The translations under genes were made by a program, and so were the position numbers. A stretch of DNA of 64,000 nt. It comes from Tremella fuciformis (Eukaryota > Basidiomycota > Tremellomycetes > Tremellales > Tremellaceae). The DNA is taken from positions 124,001 to 188,000 of the forward strand of contig CP136494.1 of the NCBI GenBank assembly GCA_032768795.1, given 5' to 3'. Of this stretch, positions 18,901-27,867 are shown in pieces. Numbering within the stretch: the first letter of the stretch is position 1; each line of letters opens with the position of its first letter. Below the pieces are notes generated by a model that ran no database searches, was not told the DNA's origin, and worked only from the letters and a program-made list of their open reading frames with translations.

Positions 18901-19983
18901 TGCTTCAACAAAGCCCTAGATAATTGGCTTCGGTCTCAAGGCCTCAAACCAACCTCAGCAGACCCATGCCTTTACTACAAATTCGAAAATGGCAATTTCC
19001 TCATGCTCTCTGTTCATGTGGATGATCAGTTGATTGCTTGCAACAACAGGAAGTATTTGGACGCTTTCAAAATCGCTCTCAACTCAGAATTTGAGTGCAA
19101 GGACTCAGGACCAGTCTCCTACTTCTTGGGATTCAATATCCATCGAGATCGGACTCAAAACAAGCTGTTCATGAGTCAAGAACATTATTTGGAGTCGATT
19201 TTGGACCGGTTTGGTATGAGTGACTGCAACCCAGCCAGAACTCCTCTGCCTACCAATTTTCGCCCTATTCCAGCCACAGATACCGAGTTTGAAGAGGCAA
19301 AGCACTACCCATATGCCCAAGCAGTGGGAGCCATTCTTTATGCCTCAACAATCACAAGACCAGATCTCGCTTTTCCAGCTTCTCTGCTGTCAAGATATAT
19401 TTCCAAGTACAATACAGAGCACTGGAAGGCGGCCAAACATCTACTTCGGTATATCAGAGGCACCACAGACCTTTGTTTGACCTTCAACAAAGAGAATTCA
19501 AACAGGATTGCTCTGGGCTATGCAGATGCAGACTGGGGAGGCGATCTAGACACAAGGAGATCGACCACAGGCTACATCTTCAAGGTCTATGGGGGTGTGG
19601 TTGCCTGGAAAAGTCGGCGACAAAATACAGTGGCGCTTTCTACCACAGAAGCAGAGCTTATGGCCTCTTCTGAAGCGACCAGGCAGGCCATTTGGCTTAG
19701 GCAACTTCTCAGTGATCTTCAGCTTGGACTGGAGCAGCCCCTGCCAATTCTAAACGACAACAATGGAGCAATTGCCTTGTCAAAGAACCCAGTCAACCAT
19801 GACAAGTCAAAGCACATTGACATGAGACACAAGTTTGTCAGAGAGAAGGTGGAAGACAACACAGTGACCCTATCACATGTCCCATCAGCTGAGAACATGG
19901 CGGATCTCCTCACCAAGGCGCTCCCAGCAGAGGTATTCAACAGGCTGAGGGATCTACTTGGAGTTCAGCAAAGATCAGATTGA
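15943..19983 (+). CDS. Copia-B gag-pol polyprotein (E3)
   Basis: Complete 1346-residue Ty1/Copia polyprotein. By residue: gag to about 215; zinc knuckle with His in place of the second Cys (C-DHH-RIHG-H-SNAE-C) near 219-232; aspartic protease IIDSGATHH near 290; GAG-pre-integrase HERLGH near 413 and CQSC near 446; integrase with D in HIDLWGPA (about 477), D in RSDNGGEF (about 540) and E in NGRVERLH (about 576); acidic Ser-rich linker near 790-810; RT with YGLKQSPR and catalytic HVDD (about 1024-1027) where YVDD is usual; RNase H with DADWGGD, STTEAEL and HIDMRHK. Start is the ATG shared by all copies. The 3' end likely came from a second copy by recombination. All catalytic residues I can check are present. 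Confidence 0.95.
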   Translation: MEESEIKIKVVTLKGSDNYPQWESHIATTLMGKGLLACIRTEPISPISAADQLKFDKSFAIIFQSLSETVQAALPATVKDWTSPSPKSLWDELKRQHSASTGARQAALFQSLARASIIDGEDPMPILAAQQSAHTQLNSSGEIISDKILAFCMTLALPESYATTKQNLWMRQPLSSSEVKSAVQAEYERRKNSDSASALAAARRPVPFKPNRPRDMSKYCDHHRIHGHSNAECHNQQNRIKQTQRILPKAEIASLSAPIDTDIGPAAAFNAVATASAYHAKCDRYEFIIDSGATHHMCNDAQMLSDLKPAQKMQVRFGNSAHLPCNMTGTLHIAGIAFPGCLYIPGLDRNLISVSATPQGLEWKFAAGIAKLCDLKSGDHVITAPKRSGLFIYQEASASANIASTAELQDIHERLGHLNISAVMRVIRSGRMGDIGISASDAKSFQCQSCILGKTGRLPSLPSDIRASTPLEIVHIDLWGPARVPSINGARHFLTCYDDFTRKSHLYFLKQKSGAFEAIQQYIALVERQLSTKVKTIRSDNGGEFSSNQWKQFMRNHGIQHIQVPPDAHTQNGRVERLHLTILNGVRTVLVHSGLPQNLWAEAANYIAYTRNRTPCGPKQEIPEDKWQNRNCQITHLQPFGCKAFFRNHTEKNKLAPRYQEGILVGYQEATNNYRIYSKVTGSITISRDVIFANTEFNSEQIEIPELELKDLQPQIESDKSVLLQEDSLQEPLPPPKQGMQEVERFFQNLANEQQNNKQAPKVIERDHHRQIAAEQRASAAPPILQQGGHNGDNPSDISSDSDSSDELNLRDDEEFEGANIAYALLATNIPQTYLQARNSGEWEHWKSSMDSELAKMDKYRVWEVVDRSNQRVLKGKWVYTRKIDGETGQPSTYKARFVAKGYSQIEGLDFNELFASVAHKDTIRVFLALVNHFNMECDQVDIIAAFLNGDLEEEIYMEPPEGSNIPAGKILRLRKSLYGLKQSPRCFNKALDNWLRSQGLKPTSADPCLYYKFENGNFLMLSVHVDDQLIACNNRKYLDAFKIALNSEFECKDSGPVSYFLGFNIHRDRTQNKLFMSQEHYLESILDRFGMSDCNPARTPLPTNFRPIPATDTEFEEAKHYPYAQAVGAILYASTITRPDLAFPASLLSRYISKYNTEHWKAAKHLLRYIRGTTDLCLTFNKENSNRIALGYADADWGGDLDTRRSTTGYIFKVYGGVVAWKSRRQNTVALSTTEAELMASSEATRQAIWLRQLLSDLQLGLEQPLPILNDNNGAIALSKNPVNHDKSKHIDMRHKFVREKVEDNTVTLSHVPSAENMADLLTKALPAEVFNRLRDLLGVQQRSD

Positions 19984-19990
19984 GTGGGAG

Positions 19991-20144
19991 TGTCGGAATT
20001 GTGAGCAATACTGATCTGTGCCACACTGCCACACTGCCACATCGCTTCCAGCCCTTTCCTATTACATAAGGAAACTCTGTAGCGTCGCTTTCCTTGCTCT
20101 CTGAGCAGTACAGATGTCTCTATGCACTTCTTATTCATTTGACA
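19991..20144 (+). repeat. Extra Copia-B LTR at the E3 3' end
   Basis: TGTCGGAATT to TTCATTTGACA, 154 bp, of the subfamily of the E0 LTR at 63530-63683 (shared CAGTACAGATGTCTC) rather than of E3. It follows a complete pol end and GAGTGGGAG. It is followed by ctcccagcagagg, which repeats the pol end, so it was the 3' LTR of an element nested in E3 pol whose 5' half was lost. Confidence 0.8.
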
Positions 20145-20214
20145 CTCCCAGCAGAGGTATTCAACAGGCTGAGGGAGTTACTTGGAGTTCAGCAAAGATC
20201 AGATTGAGTGGGAG
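20145..20214 (+). pseudogene. Duplicated Copia-B pol 3' end
   Basis: Repeats the last 70 bp of pol up to the polypurine tract. It reads GAGGGAGTTAC where 19950-19960 reads GAGGGATCTAC, so it comes from a different copy and is probably the original E3 terminus. Confidence 0.8.
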
Positions 20215-20366
20215 TGTCGGAATTGTGAGCAATACTGATCTGTGCCACACTGCCACACTGCCACATCGCTTTATTCCTTTCCTATTACATAAGGAAACTC
20301 TTGTAGCTTCGCTTTTCCTGCTCTGAGAGCAGGGAACTGTCTCTATGCACTTCATATCATCCGACA
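20215..20366 (+). repeat. E3 3' LTR
   Basis: Identical to 14739-14890 and flanked on the right by tttgt. Confidence 0.93.
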
Positions 20367-20371
20367 TTTGT

Positions 20372-20982
20372 AGTAAAGGCAGGGGTCTGCAGAGGTTGGT
20401 TTGAGGCCTTGAGACCGAAGCCAATTATCTAGAGCTTTGTTGAAGCATCTAGGAGACTGCTTGAGACCATAAAGTGATTTTCTGAGTCGCAAAATTTTGC
20501 CTGCAGGAATGTTGGAGCCCTCTGGTGGTTCCATATATATCTCTTCCTCCAAATCGCCATTGAGGAAGGCTGCAATGATGTCTACTTGGTCACACTCCAT
20601 GTTGAAGTGGTTGACCAATGCCAAGAAGACTCTGATGGTGTCTTTGTGCGCAACAGAGGCAAATAACTCGTTGAAATCGAGTCCTTCAATTTGAGAATAG
20701 CCCTTGGCAACAAATCTGGCTTTGTATGTTGAAGCCTGACCGGTTTCACCATCGATTTTTCGAGTGTAGACCCATTTGCCTTTGAGAACTCTCTGATTTG
20801 AGCGGTCCACAACCTCCCAAACTCGATATTTGTCCATTTTTGCAAGCTCTGAGTCCATGCTGGTCTTCCAATGCTCCCACTCGCCGGAATTGCGCGCTTG
20901 CAAGTAGGTTTGAGGTAGATTGGTTGCAAGTAAGGCATAGGCAATGTTGGCTCCCTCAAATTCCTCATCATCTCGCAAATTC
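20372..20982 (-). pseudogene. E2 gag-pol, third part (RT)
   Basis: Reads from LRDDEEFEGANIAYALLATN through ARNSGEWEHWK, GKWVYTRKIDGE, the RT core AFLNGDLEEEIYMEPPEG and LYGLKQSPRC to CLYYK. Bounded by E5 (at aattc) and E3 (at tttgt), and in frame with the parts on either side. Confidence 0.92.
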
Positions 20983-21135
20983 TGTCGGATGAATAAGAAG
21001 TGCATAGAGAGAGTTCCCTGCTCACAGAGCAGGAAAAGCGATGCTATGGATATGAAACACTTCAGGGGAAGTGGGAGAAAGCGATGTGGCAGTGTGGCAG
21101 TGTGGCACAGATCAGTATTGCTCACAATTCCGACA
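20983..21135 (-). repeat. E5 3' LTR
   Basis: Identical to 26373-26525. Same subfamily as the old solo LTR at 1678-2509. Confidence 0.92.
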
Positions 21136-21142
21136 CTCCCAC

Positions 21143-24100
21143 TCAATCTGATCTTTGCTGAACTCCAAGTAGATCCCTCAGCCTGTTGAATACCTCTGCT
21201 GGGAGCGCCTTAGTGAGGAGATCCGCCATGTTCTCAGCTGATGGCACATGGGACAGTGTCACTGTGTTGTCCTCCACCTTCTCCCTGACAAACTTGTGTC
21301 TCATATCAATGTGCTTTGACTTGTCATGGTTGACTGGGTTCTTTGACAAGGCAATTGCTCCATTGTTGTCGTTTAGAATTGGCAATGGCTGGTCCAATTC
21401 GAGCTGGAGATCACTGAGAAGTTGCCTGAGCCAAATGGCTTGTCTGGTCGCTTCAGAAGAGGCCATAAGCTCTGCTTCTGTGGTGGAAAGCGCCACTGTA
21501 TTTTGACGTCGACTTTTCCAGGCCACAACTCCACCATAGACCTTGAAGATGTAGCCTGTAGTCGATCTCCTTGTATCTAGATCGCCTCCCCAGTCTGCAT
21601 CTGCATAGCCCAGAGCAATCCTGTTTGAATTCTCTTTGTTGAAGGTCAAACAAAGGTCTGTGGTGCCTCTGATGTACCGAAGTAGATGTTTGGCCGCTTT
21701 CCAGTGCTCTGTGTTGTATTTGGATATATATCTTGACAGCAGGGAAGCTGGAAAAGCGAGATCTGGTCTTGTGATTGTTGAGGCATAAAGAATGGCTCCC
21801 ACTGCTTGGGCATATGGGTAGTGCTTTGCCTCCTCATACTCGGTATCTGTGGCTGGAATAGGGCGAAAATTGGCAGGCAGAGGAGTTCTGGCTGGGTTGC
21901 AGTCACTCATACCAAACCGGTCCAAAATTGACTCCAAATAATGTTCTTGACTCATGAACAGCTTGTTCTGAGTCCGATCTCGATGTATATTGAATCCCAA
22001 GAAGTAGGAGACTGGACCTGAGTCCTTGCACTCAAATTCTGAGTTGAGAGCAATTTTGAATGCGTCCAAATACTTTCTGTTGTTGCAAGCAATCAACTGA
22101 TCATCCACATGAACAGAGAGCATGAGGAAATTGCCATTTTCGAATTTGTAGTAAAGACAGGGGTCTGCAGAGGTTGGTTTGAGGCCTTGAGATCGAAGCC
22201 AATTATCTAGAGCCTTGTTGAAGCATCTAGGAGATTGCTTCAAGCCATAAAGCGATTTTCTGAGTCGCAAAATTTGGCCTGCAGGAATGTTGGAGCCTTC
22301 TGGTGGTTCCATATATATCTCCTCCTCTAAATCGCCATTGAGGAAGGCTGCAATGATGTCTACTTGGTCACACTCCATGTTAAAGTGATTGACCAATGCC
22401 AGGAAGACTCTGATAGTGTCCTTGTGTGCAACAGAGGCAAATAACTCGTTGAAATCGAGTCCTTCAATCTGGGAATAACCCTTGGCAACAAATCTGGCCT
22501 TGTAGGTTGAAGGTTGGCCGGTTTCACCATCAATTTTCCGAGTGTAGACCCATTTGCCTTTGAGAACTCTTTGATTTGAGCGATCCACAAGCTCCCAAAC
22601 TCGATATTTGTCCATTTTGGCAAGCTCTGAGTCCATGCTGGCTCTCCAGTGCTCCCACTCGCCAGAATTTCGCGCTTGCAAGTATGTTTGAGGTATATTG
22701 GTTGCAAGTAAGGCATAGGCAATGTTTGCTCCTTCAAATTCCTCATCATCTCGCAAATTCAGCTCATCTGAGCTTTCAGAGCTTGATTCAGAGTCTGTGT
22801 TATCGCCATTATGCCCCCCTTGCTGCGGTATTGCTGGAGCGGAAGCGCGGCGTTCTGCAGCAACTTGGCGATGATGATCTCTTTCAATGAGTTTGGGAGC
22901 TGGTTTGTTGTTTTGCTGCTCATTTGCCAAATTCCGGAAGAACCGCTCAACCTCCTGCATTCCCTGTTTTGGTGGCGGTAGAGGCTCCTGCAGACAATCT
23001 TCCTGCAAAAGGACAGGTTCATCGGACTCGATTTGAGGCCGTGAATCATTAAGTTCCAATTCCGGAATTTCAATTTGCTGAGAATTGAATTCTGTGTTCG
23101 CAAAAACAACATCCCGGCTGATTGTGATGCTGCCGGTCACTTTGGAATATATCCGGTAATTGTTGGTGGCCTCTTGATACCCCACAAGGATCCCCTCTTG
23201 ATATCTTGGTGCAAGCTTATTCTTCTCAATGTGATTTCGGAAAAATGCCTTGCAGCCAAATGGTTGAAGGTGTGTAATTTGGCAATTTCGATTTTGCCAT
23301 TTGTCTTCAGGTATTTCCTGCCTTGGCCCACAGGGTGTGCGGTTTCGAGTGTAGGCTATATAATTTGCCGCTTCAGCCCAAAGATTTTGAGGTAATCCGG
23401 AATGAACAAGCACGGTTCTGACACCATTGAGGATTGTGAGATGCAATCTTTCAACTCGCCCATTTTGAGTGTGCGCATCTGGTGGGACCTGAATATGCTG
23501 AATTCCGTGATTCCTCATGAATTGTTTCCACTCATTTGAGGAGAATTCACCACCATTGTCGGATCTGATTGTTTTGACCTTTGTAGACAATTGGCGCTCA
23601 ACCAAGGCAATGTATTGCTGAATCGCCTCAAACGCTCCTGATTTCTGTTTGAGGAAATATAAATGCGATTTCCTTGTGAAATCGTCATAACAGGTCAAGA
23701 AATATCGAGCACCATTGAGAGATGGCACTCTGGCTGGACCCCACAAGTCAATATGGATAATTTCAAGCGGTGTTGAAGCTCTGATATCGCTTGGCAATGA
23801 TGGAAGTCGACCTGTTTTACCCAAAATGCAGCTCTGGCACTGGAATGACTTTGCATCTGATGCTGAAATTTCGATATTGCCCATTCTCCCACTCCTGATG
23901 ACTCTCATGACTGCAGATATATTCAAATGGCCAAGTCGCTCATGGATGTCTTGTATTTCAGCAATGGAAGCGATATTGGCTGAGGCGCTTGCCTGCTGAT
24001 GCACATATAGGCCGGATCGCTTGGTAGCTGTGAAGACCTGTGCTCCAGACTTGATATCGCATAATTTCGCATTTCCGGCTGTAAATTTCCATTCCAAGCC

Positions 24101-25168
24101 TTGTGGAGTTGCAGAGACCGAAATGAGGTTCCGGTCCAGCCCAGGAATATATAGGCAGCCTGGAAAAGCGATTCCGGCAAGGTAGAGGGTACCGGTCATG
24201 TTGCAGGGCAGATGTGCTGAATTGCCAAATCGGACTTGCATTTTCTGAGCCGGTTTGAGATCCGACAGCATCTGAGCATCATTGCACATATGATGGGTTG
24301 CTCCAGAATCGATAATAAATTCATAGCGGTCGCATTTTGCATGATAGGCTGATGCGGTCGCTACTGCATTGAAAGCAGATGCTGGCCCAATGTCGGTATC
24401 GGTCTCAGGGCTGACAGAGGCAATTTCGGCCTTGGGCGGAATTCTTTGTGTCTGCTTGATCCGATTTTGTTGATTATGGCATTCTGCATTGCTGTGGCCA
24501 TGAATCCGGTGATGATCGCAATATTTTGACATATCTCTGGGAGGTCTTGCCGGTCTCCTTGTTGCTGCAGCAAAAGCTGTGGCCGATTCCGAATTTTTCC
24601 GCCTCTCATATTCAGCCTGGACTGCCGATTTCACCTCTGAAGAGCTGAGAGGCTGTCGCATCCACAGATTTTGCTTTGTGGTCGCATAAGACTCAGGAAG
24701 CGCCAGTGTCATGCAGAAAGCAAGGATTTTATCGGAAATAATTTCGCCTGAGCTGTTCAACTGGGTGTGGGCGCTCTGCTGTGCAGCCAAAGTCGGCATT
24801 GGGTCTTCTCCATCGATAATTGAAGCCCTGGCAAGCGATTGGAAAAGAGCGGCTTGCCTGGCACCGGTAGAGGCGGAATGCTGCCGTTTCAACTCCTCCC
24901 AAAGCGATTTTGGAGAGGGTGATGTCCAGTCTTTGACTGAGGCCGGTAAAGCAGCTTGGACGGTCTCAGAGAGGCTCTGAAATATAATCGAAAAGGCCTT
25001 ATCGAATTTGAGCTGCTCTGCAGCTGAAATTGGCGAAACAGGTTCGATTCTGATACAGGCAAGCAAGCCCTTGCCCATAAGAGTGGTGGCGATATGCGAT
25101 TCCCATTGAGGATAATTATCGCTGCCTTTCAAAGTAACAACTTTGATTTTGATTTCGCTCTCCTCCAT
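21143..25168 (-). CDS. Copia-B gag-pol polyprotein (E5)
   Basis: Complete 1341-residue frame, collinear with E3 from MEESEIKIKVV to LLGVQQRSD. A few residues are missing in the basic stretch before the zinc knuckle (ATRRPARPPRDMSKYC) and in the acidic Ser-rich linker. Protease, integrase D,D,E, RT (HVDD) and RNase H motifs are intact. There is no stop or frameshift. Encodes the capsid and enzymes for element copying; the unbroken frame with identical LTRs suggests recent mobility. Confidence 0.95.
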   Translation of the reverse strand: MEESEIKIKVVTLKGSDNYPQWESHIATTLMGKGLLACIRIEPVSPISAAEQLKFDKAFSIIFQSLSETVQAALPASVKDWTSPSPKSLWEELKRQHSASTGARQAALFQSLARASIIDGEDPMPTLAAQQSAHTQLNSSGEIISDKILAFCMTLALPESYATTKQNLWMRQPLSSSEVKSAVQAEYERRKNSESATAFAAATRRPARPPRDMSKYCDHHRIHGHSNAECHNQQNRIKQTQRIPPKAEIASVSPETDTDIGPASAFNAVATASAYHAKCDRYEFIIDSGATHHMCNDAQMLSDLKPAQKMQVRFGNSAHLPCNMTGTLYLAGIAFPGCLYIPGLDRNLISVSATPQGLEWKFTAGNAKLCDIKSGAQVFTATKRSGLYVHQQASASANIASIAEIQDIHERLGHLNISAVMRVIRSGRMGNIEISASDAKSFQCQSCILGKTGRLPSLPSDIRASTPLEIIHIDLWGPARVPSLNGARYFLTCYDDFTRKSHLYFLKQKSGAFEAIQQYIALVERQLSTKVKTIRSDNGGEFSSNEWKQFMRNHGIQHIQVPPDAHTQNGRVERLHLTILNGVRTVLVHSGLPQNLWAEAANYIAYTRNRTPCGPRQEIPEDKWQNRNCQITHLQPFGCKAFFRNHIEKNKLAPRYQEGILVGYQEATNNYRIYSKVTGSITISRDVVFANTEFNSQQIEIPELELNDSRPQIESDEPVLLQEDCLQEPLPPPKQGMQEVERFFRNLANEQQNNKPAPKLIERDHHRQVAAERRASAPAIPQQGGHNGDNTDSESSSESSDELNLRDDEEFEGANIAYALLATNIPQTYLQARNSGEWEHWRASMDSELAKMDKYRVWELVDRSNQRVLKGKWVYTRKIDGETGQPSTYKARFVAKGYSQIEGLDFNELFASVAHKDTIRVFLALVNHFNMECDQVDIIAAFLNGDLEEEIYMEPPEGSNIPAGQILRLRKSLYGLKQSPRCFNKALDNWLRSQGLKPTSADPCLYYKFENGNFLMLSVHVDDQLIACNNRKYLDAFKIALNSEFECKDSGPVSYFLGFNIHRDRTQNKLFMSQEHYLESILDRFGMSDCNPARTPLPANFRPIPATDTEYEEAKHYPYAQAVGAILYASTITRPDLAFPASLLSRYISKYNTEHWKAAKHLLRYIRGTTDLCLTFNKENSNRIALGYADADWGGDLDTRRSTTGYIFKVYGGVVAWKSRRQNTVALSTTEAELMASSEATRQAIWLRQLLSDLQLELDQPLPILNDNNGAIALSKNPVNHDKSKHIDMRHKFVREKVEDNTVTLSHVPSAENMADLLTKALPAEVFNRLRDLLGVQQRSD

Positions 25169-26101
25169 TCTGCTGATAATTATATCTCGAGAACGGTCGA
25201 ACCGATTGGGTTGCCGTTGAGAGGGGTAATGTAGGCCGGTGGGAGGTATATTGTGTGCGAAGGAGAAATTTTAATTATGCGAGTGTCAGCTGCAATCGCA
25301 AAAGTTTGAATGAGACTCTCAAAGAGACTCAGCTGAAAGCGAGAGCAGCTTGAAATGCCAGACGGCTCAGAGGCTGCCCACCAGATTTCACTGGATTCTG
25401 CGGCCACCGGAACGGTGTACGACCTCCTGGGTGCTCCACCAAGCTTGGGAATCGGCCCAAAGTTTGATTTCTGCAGAGCCAAGTCCGGATTTGCTCGAAC
25501 TCCCTCGATGTAACCTAGACCGGCCAGGATTTGCCTTCACTTGCCAAGCCCAGCAAGCCTTGACTTCACCCAGCGATAGGGCCAAAGCGATAGGGTGATT
25601 GTTGTAAAATCGGAAATCCGATTTCAGGAATGATGGTAGAATTCAAGAACGAGTGAGCCGATTGTGCTCTGCCGGTGCTGGAATATAGACTGTAGTGGCC
25701 TCTATGTTGTGTAGGAGTGGCAGGCGGGTCGGTGGAGCGATAGGCGAGAAATCGAATTCTTTGTATGAGAAGACTCAACTCCAAATTTGCAGTTTGCCGG
25801 AATTGAAAAATCGATTTCTCAAGAACAGTGGATGCTGCTGTGGTGTGCTTTGCCGAGGTGATGGATGCAACGATAGACACCGCTGTGTAAAACGGAGAGC
25901 GCGATCGGACCGGTGGAGCGCGAGAAATCGGCAAAGTTGTGAACGTCCGTTATGTCGGCCTTCTGTGAGTGCTGGACTCTTCAGGGACCGTAAGACGTGT
26001 GCTTGCACTGTAGAGAGAGTGCTGTGTCGTTCTGGCGCTTGTAGATGAAGCGACAGAGATGGTAGGTATGCCGGAAGCCGTGTATTCGGCAAAGGCAATT
26101 G
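25169..26101 (-). other. E5 leader, main part
   Basis: Homologous to other Copia-B leaders, read on the minus strand. Continues at 26260-26372 beyond a solo LTR and ends at the primer site (26360-26372, complement of CAGGCTCATAACC). Confidence 0.8.
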
Positions 26102-26254
26102 TGTCAGAATTGTGAGCAATACTGATCTGTGCCACACTGCCACACTGCCACATCGCTTTATACCTTTCCTATTACATAAGAAAACTCTTGTAGCTTCGCT
26201 TTTCCTGCTCTGTGAGCAGGGAACTGTCTCTATGCATTTCTTATCCATCCGACA
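26102..26254 (+). mobile_element. Solo Copia-B LTR in the E5 leader
   Basis: TGTCAGAATTGTGAG to CATCCGACA, flanked by aattg on both sides (26097-26101 and 26255-26259). This is the deepest nesting level, E0 > E1 > E2 > E5 > solo LTR. A solo LTR means an element inserted here and was already deleted by LTR-LTR recombination. Confidence 0.9.
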
Positions 26255-26372
26255 AATTGCTGGTCAACCGCTGGCGCTACCGGGAAACCGAGGATACCTC
26301 GTGAAAGAGCGCGTCGAGCTCTATTGGGTAGCTTGTTGGCAGGCGAATCGGGTGCGATTCAGGCTCATAACC

Positions 26373-26525
26373 TGTCGGATGAATAAGAAGTGCATAGAGA
26401 GAGTTCCCTGCTCACAGAGCAGGAAAAGCGATGCTATGGATATGAAACACTTCAGGGGAAGTGGGAGAAAGCGATGTGGCAGTGTGGCAGTGTGGCACAG
26501 ATCAGTATTGCTCACAATTCCGACA
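26373..26525 (-). repeat. E5 5' LTR
   Basis: Identical to 20983-21135; joins the primer site at 26372. Confidence 0.92.
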
Positions 26526-26530
26526 AATTC

Positions 26531-27715
26531 AGCTCATCTGATGAGTCTGAGTTGTTTGAAATATCGCCATTGTCCCCTCCTTGCTGCGGTAACAGTGGAG
26601 CAGCAGAAGCGCGGCGTTCTGCAGCAATTTGGCGATGATGATCTCTTTCAATCAAATTTGGAATCTGTAAATTTTGATTGGTAACTTTCTGCTCATTTGC
26701 CAAATTTTGAAAGAACCGCTCAACCTCCTGCATTCCCTGTCTTTGAGGTGGTAGAGGCACATGCAGGCTGCCCTCCTGCAAAAGAACAGAATTATCGGAC
26801 TCGATTTGAGACCGTGAAGTATTAAGTTCCAATTCCGGAATTTCGATTTGCTCTGAATTGAATTCTGTATTTGCAAAGATAACATCCCGGCTGATTGTGA
26901 TGTTTCCGGTCTGTTTGGAATATATCCGGTAATTGTTGGTGGCTTCTTGATACCCCACAAGAATCCCCTCTTGATATCTTGGTGCAAGCTTATTTTTCTC
27001 TGTATGATTTCGGAAAAATGCTTTGCAGCCAAATGGTTGAAGGTGTGTAATTTGGCAATTTCGATTTTGCCATTTGTCTTCAGGTATTTCCTGCTTTGGG
27101 CCACAGGGTGTGCGATTTCGAGTGTAGGCTATATAATTTGCCGCTTCAGCCCAAAGATTTTGAGGTAATCCGGAATGAACAAGCACTGTTCTGACCCCAT
27201 TGAGAATTGTAAGGTGCAATCGCTCAACTCGGCCATTCTGAGTGTGCGCATCTGGTGGGACTTGAACATGCTGAATTCCATGATTCCTCATGAACTGTTT
27301 CCACTCATTGGAGGAGAATTCACCACCATTGTCGGATCTGATTGTTTTGACTTTGGTGGATAGCTGGCGTTCAACCAAAGCGATATATTGCTGAATCGCT
27401 TCAAATGCTCCAGACTTCTGTTTGAGGAAATACAAATGCGATTTCCTTGTAAAATCGTCATAACAAGTCAAGAAATACCGAGCACCATTGAGAGATGGCA
27501 CTCTGGCTGGACCCCACAAATCAATGTGAACTATCTCAAGCGGTGTAGATGCTCTGATGTCGCTTGGCAATGATGGGAGGCGGCCGGTCTTGCCTAAGAT
27601 GCAGCTCTGGCACTGGAAAGACTTTGCATCTGAAGCTGAAATTTCGATATCGCCCATTCTCCCAGTTCTGACCACTCTGAGCACACCGGATATATTTAAA
27701 TGGCCAAGTCGCTCA
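26531..27715 (-). pseudogene. E2 gag-pol, second part (integrase)
   Basis: Reads from RLGHLNISGVLRVV through CQSCILGK, HIDLWGPARVPS, RSDNGGEF and NGRVERLH to the acidic SSDELNL linker. Integrase catalytic D,D,E are all present. Bounded by E6 (at gctca) and E5 (at aattc). Confidence 0.92.
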
Positions 27716-27867
27716 TGTCGGAATTGTGAGCAATCCTGATCTGTGCCACACTGCCACACTGCAACATCGCTTCTAGCCCTTTCCTATTACATAAGGAAAC
27801 TCTATAGCGTCGCTTTTCCTGCTCTCTGAGCAGGGAACATGTCTTATGCACTTCATATCATCCGACA
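27716..27867 (+). repeat. E6 5' LTR
   Basis: TGTCGGAATTGTGAGCAATCC to ATCCGACA. The private variants GCAATCCTGATC and CTGCAACATCG are shared only with 32977-33128. Confidence 0.93.

Larger units (their letters stand above)
14739..20366 (+). mobile_element. Copia-B element E3
   Basis: Plus-strand element inside E2. Outer LTRs 14739-14890 and 20215-20366 are identical (152 bp) and flanked by tttgt (14734-14738 and 20367-20371). It carries a full leader and a complete gag-pol frame. Its 3' end is abnormal: a different LTR (19991-20144) and a 70-bp duplicate of the pol end precede the true 3' LTR. I read this as a recombinant with a now-lost nested copy. Confidence 0.92.
20983..26525 (-). mobile_element. 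Copia-B element E5
   Basis: Minus-strand element inside E2, with identical 153-bp LTRs (20983-21135 and 26373-26525) and the target duplication aattc (20978-20982 and 26526-26530). Complete gag-pol and leader. The leader carries a solo Copia-B LTR. Its LTR belongs to a distinct subfamily: the middle reads GATATGAAACACTTCAGGGG instead of the TTTCCTTATGTAATAGGAAA block. Confidence 0.93.
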
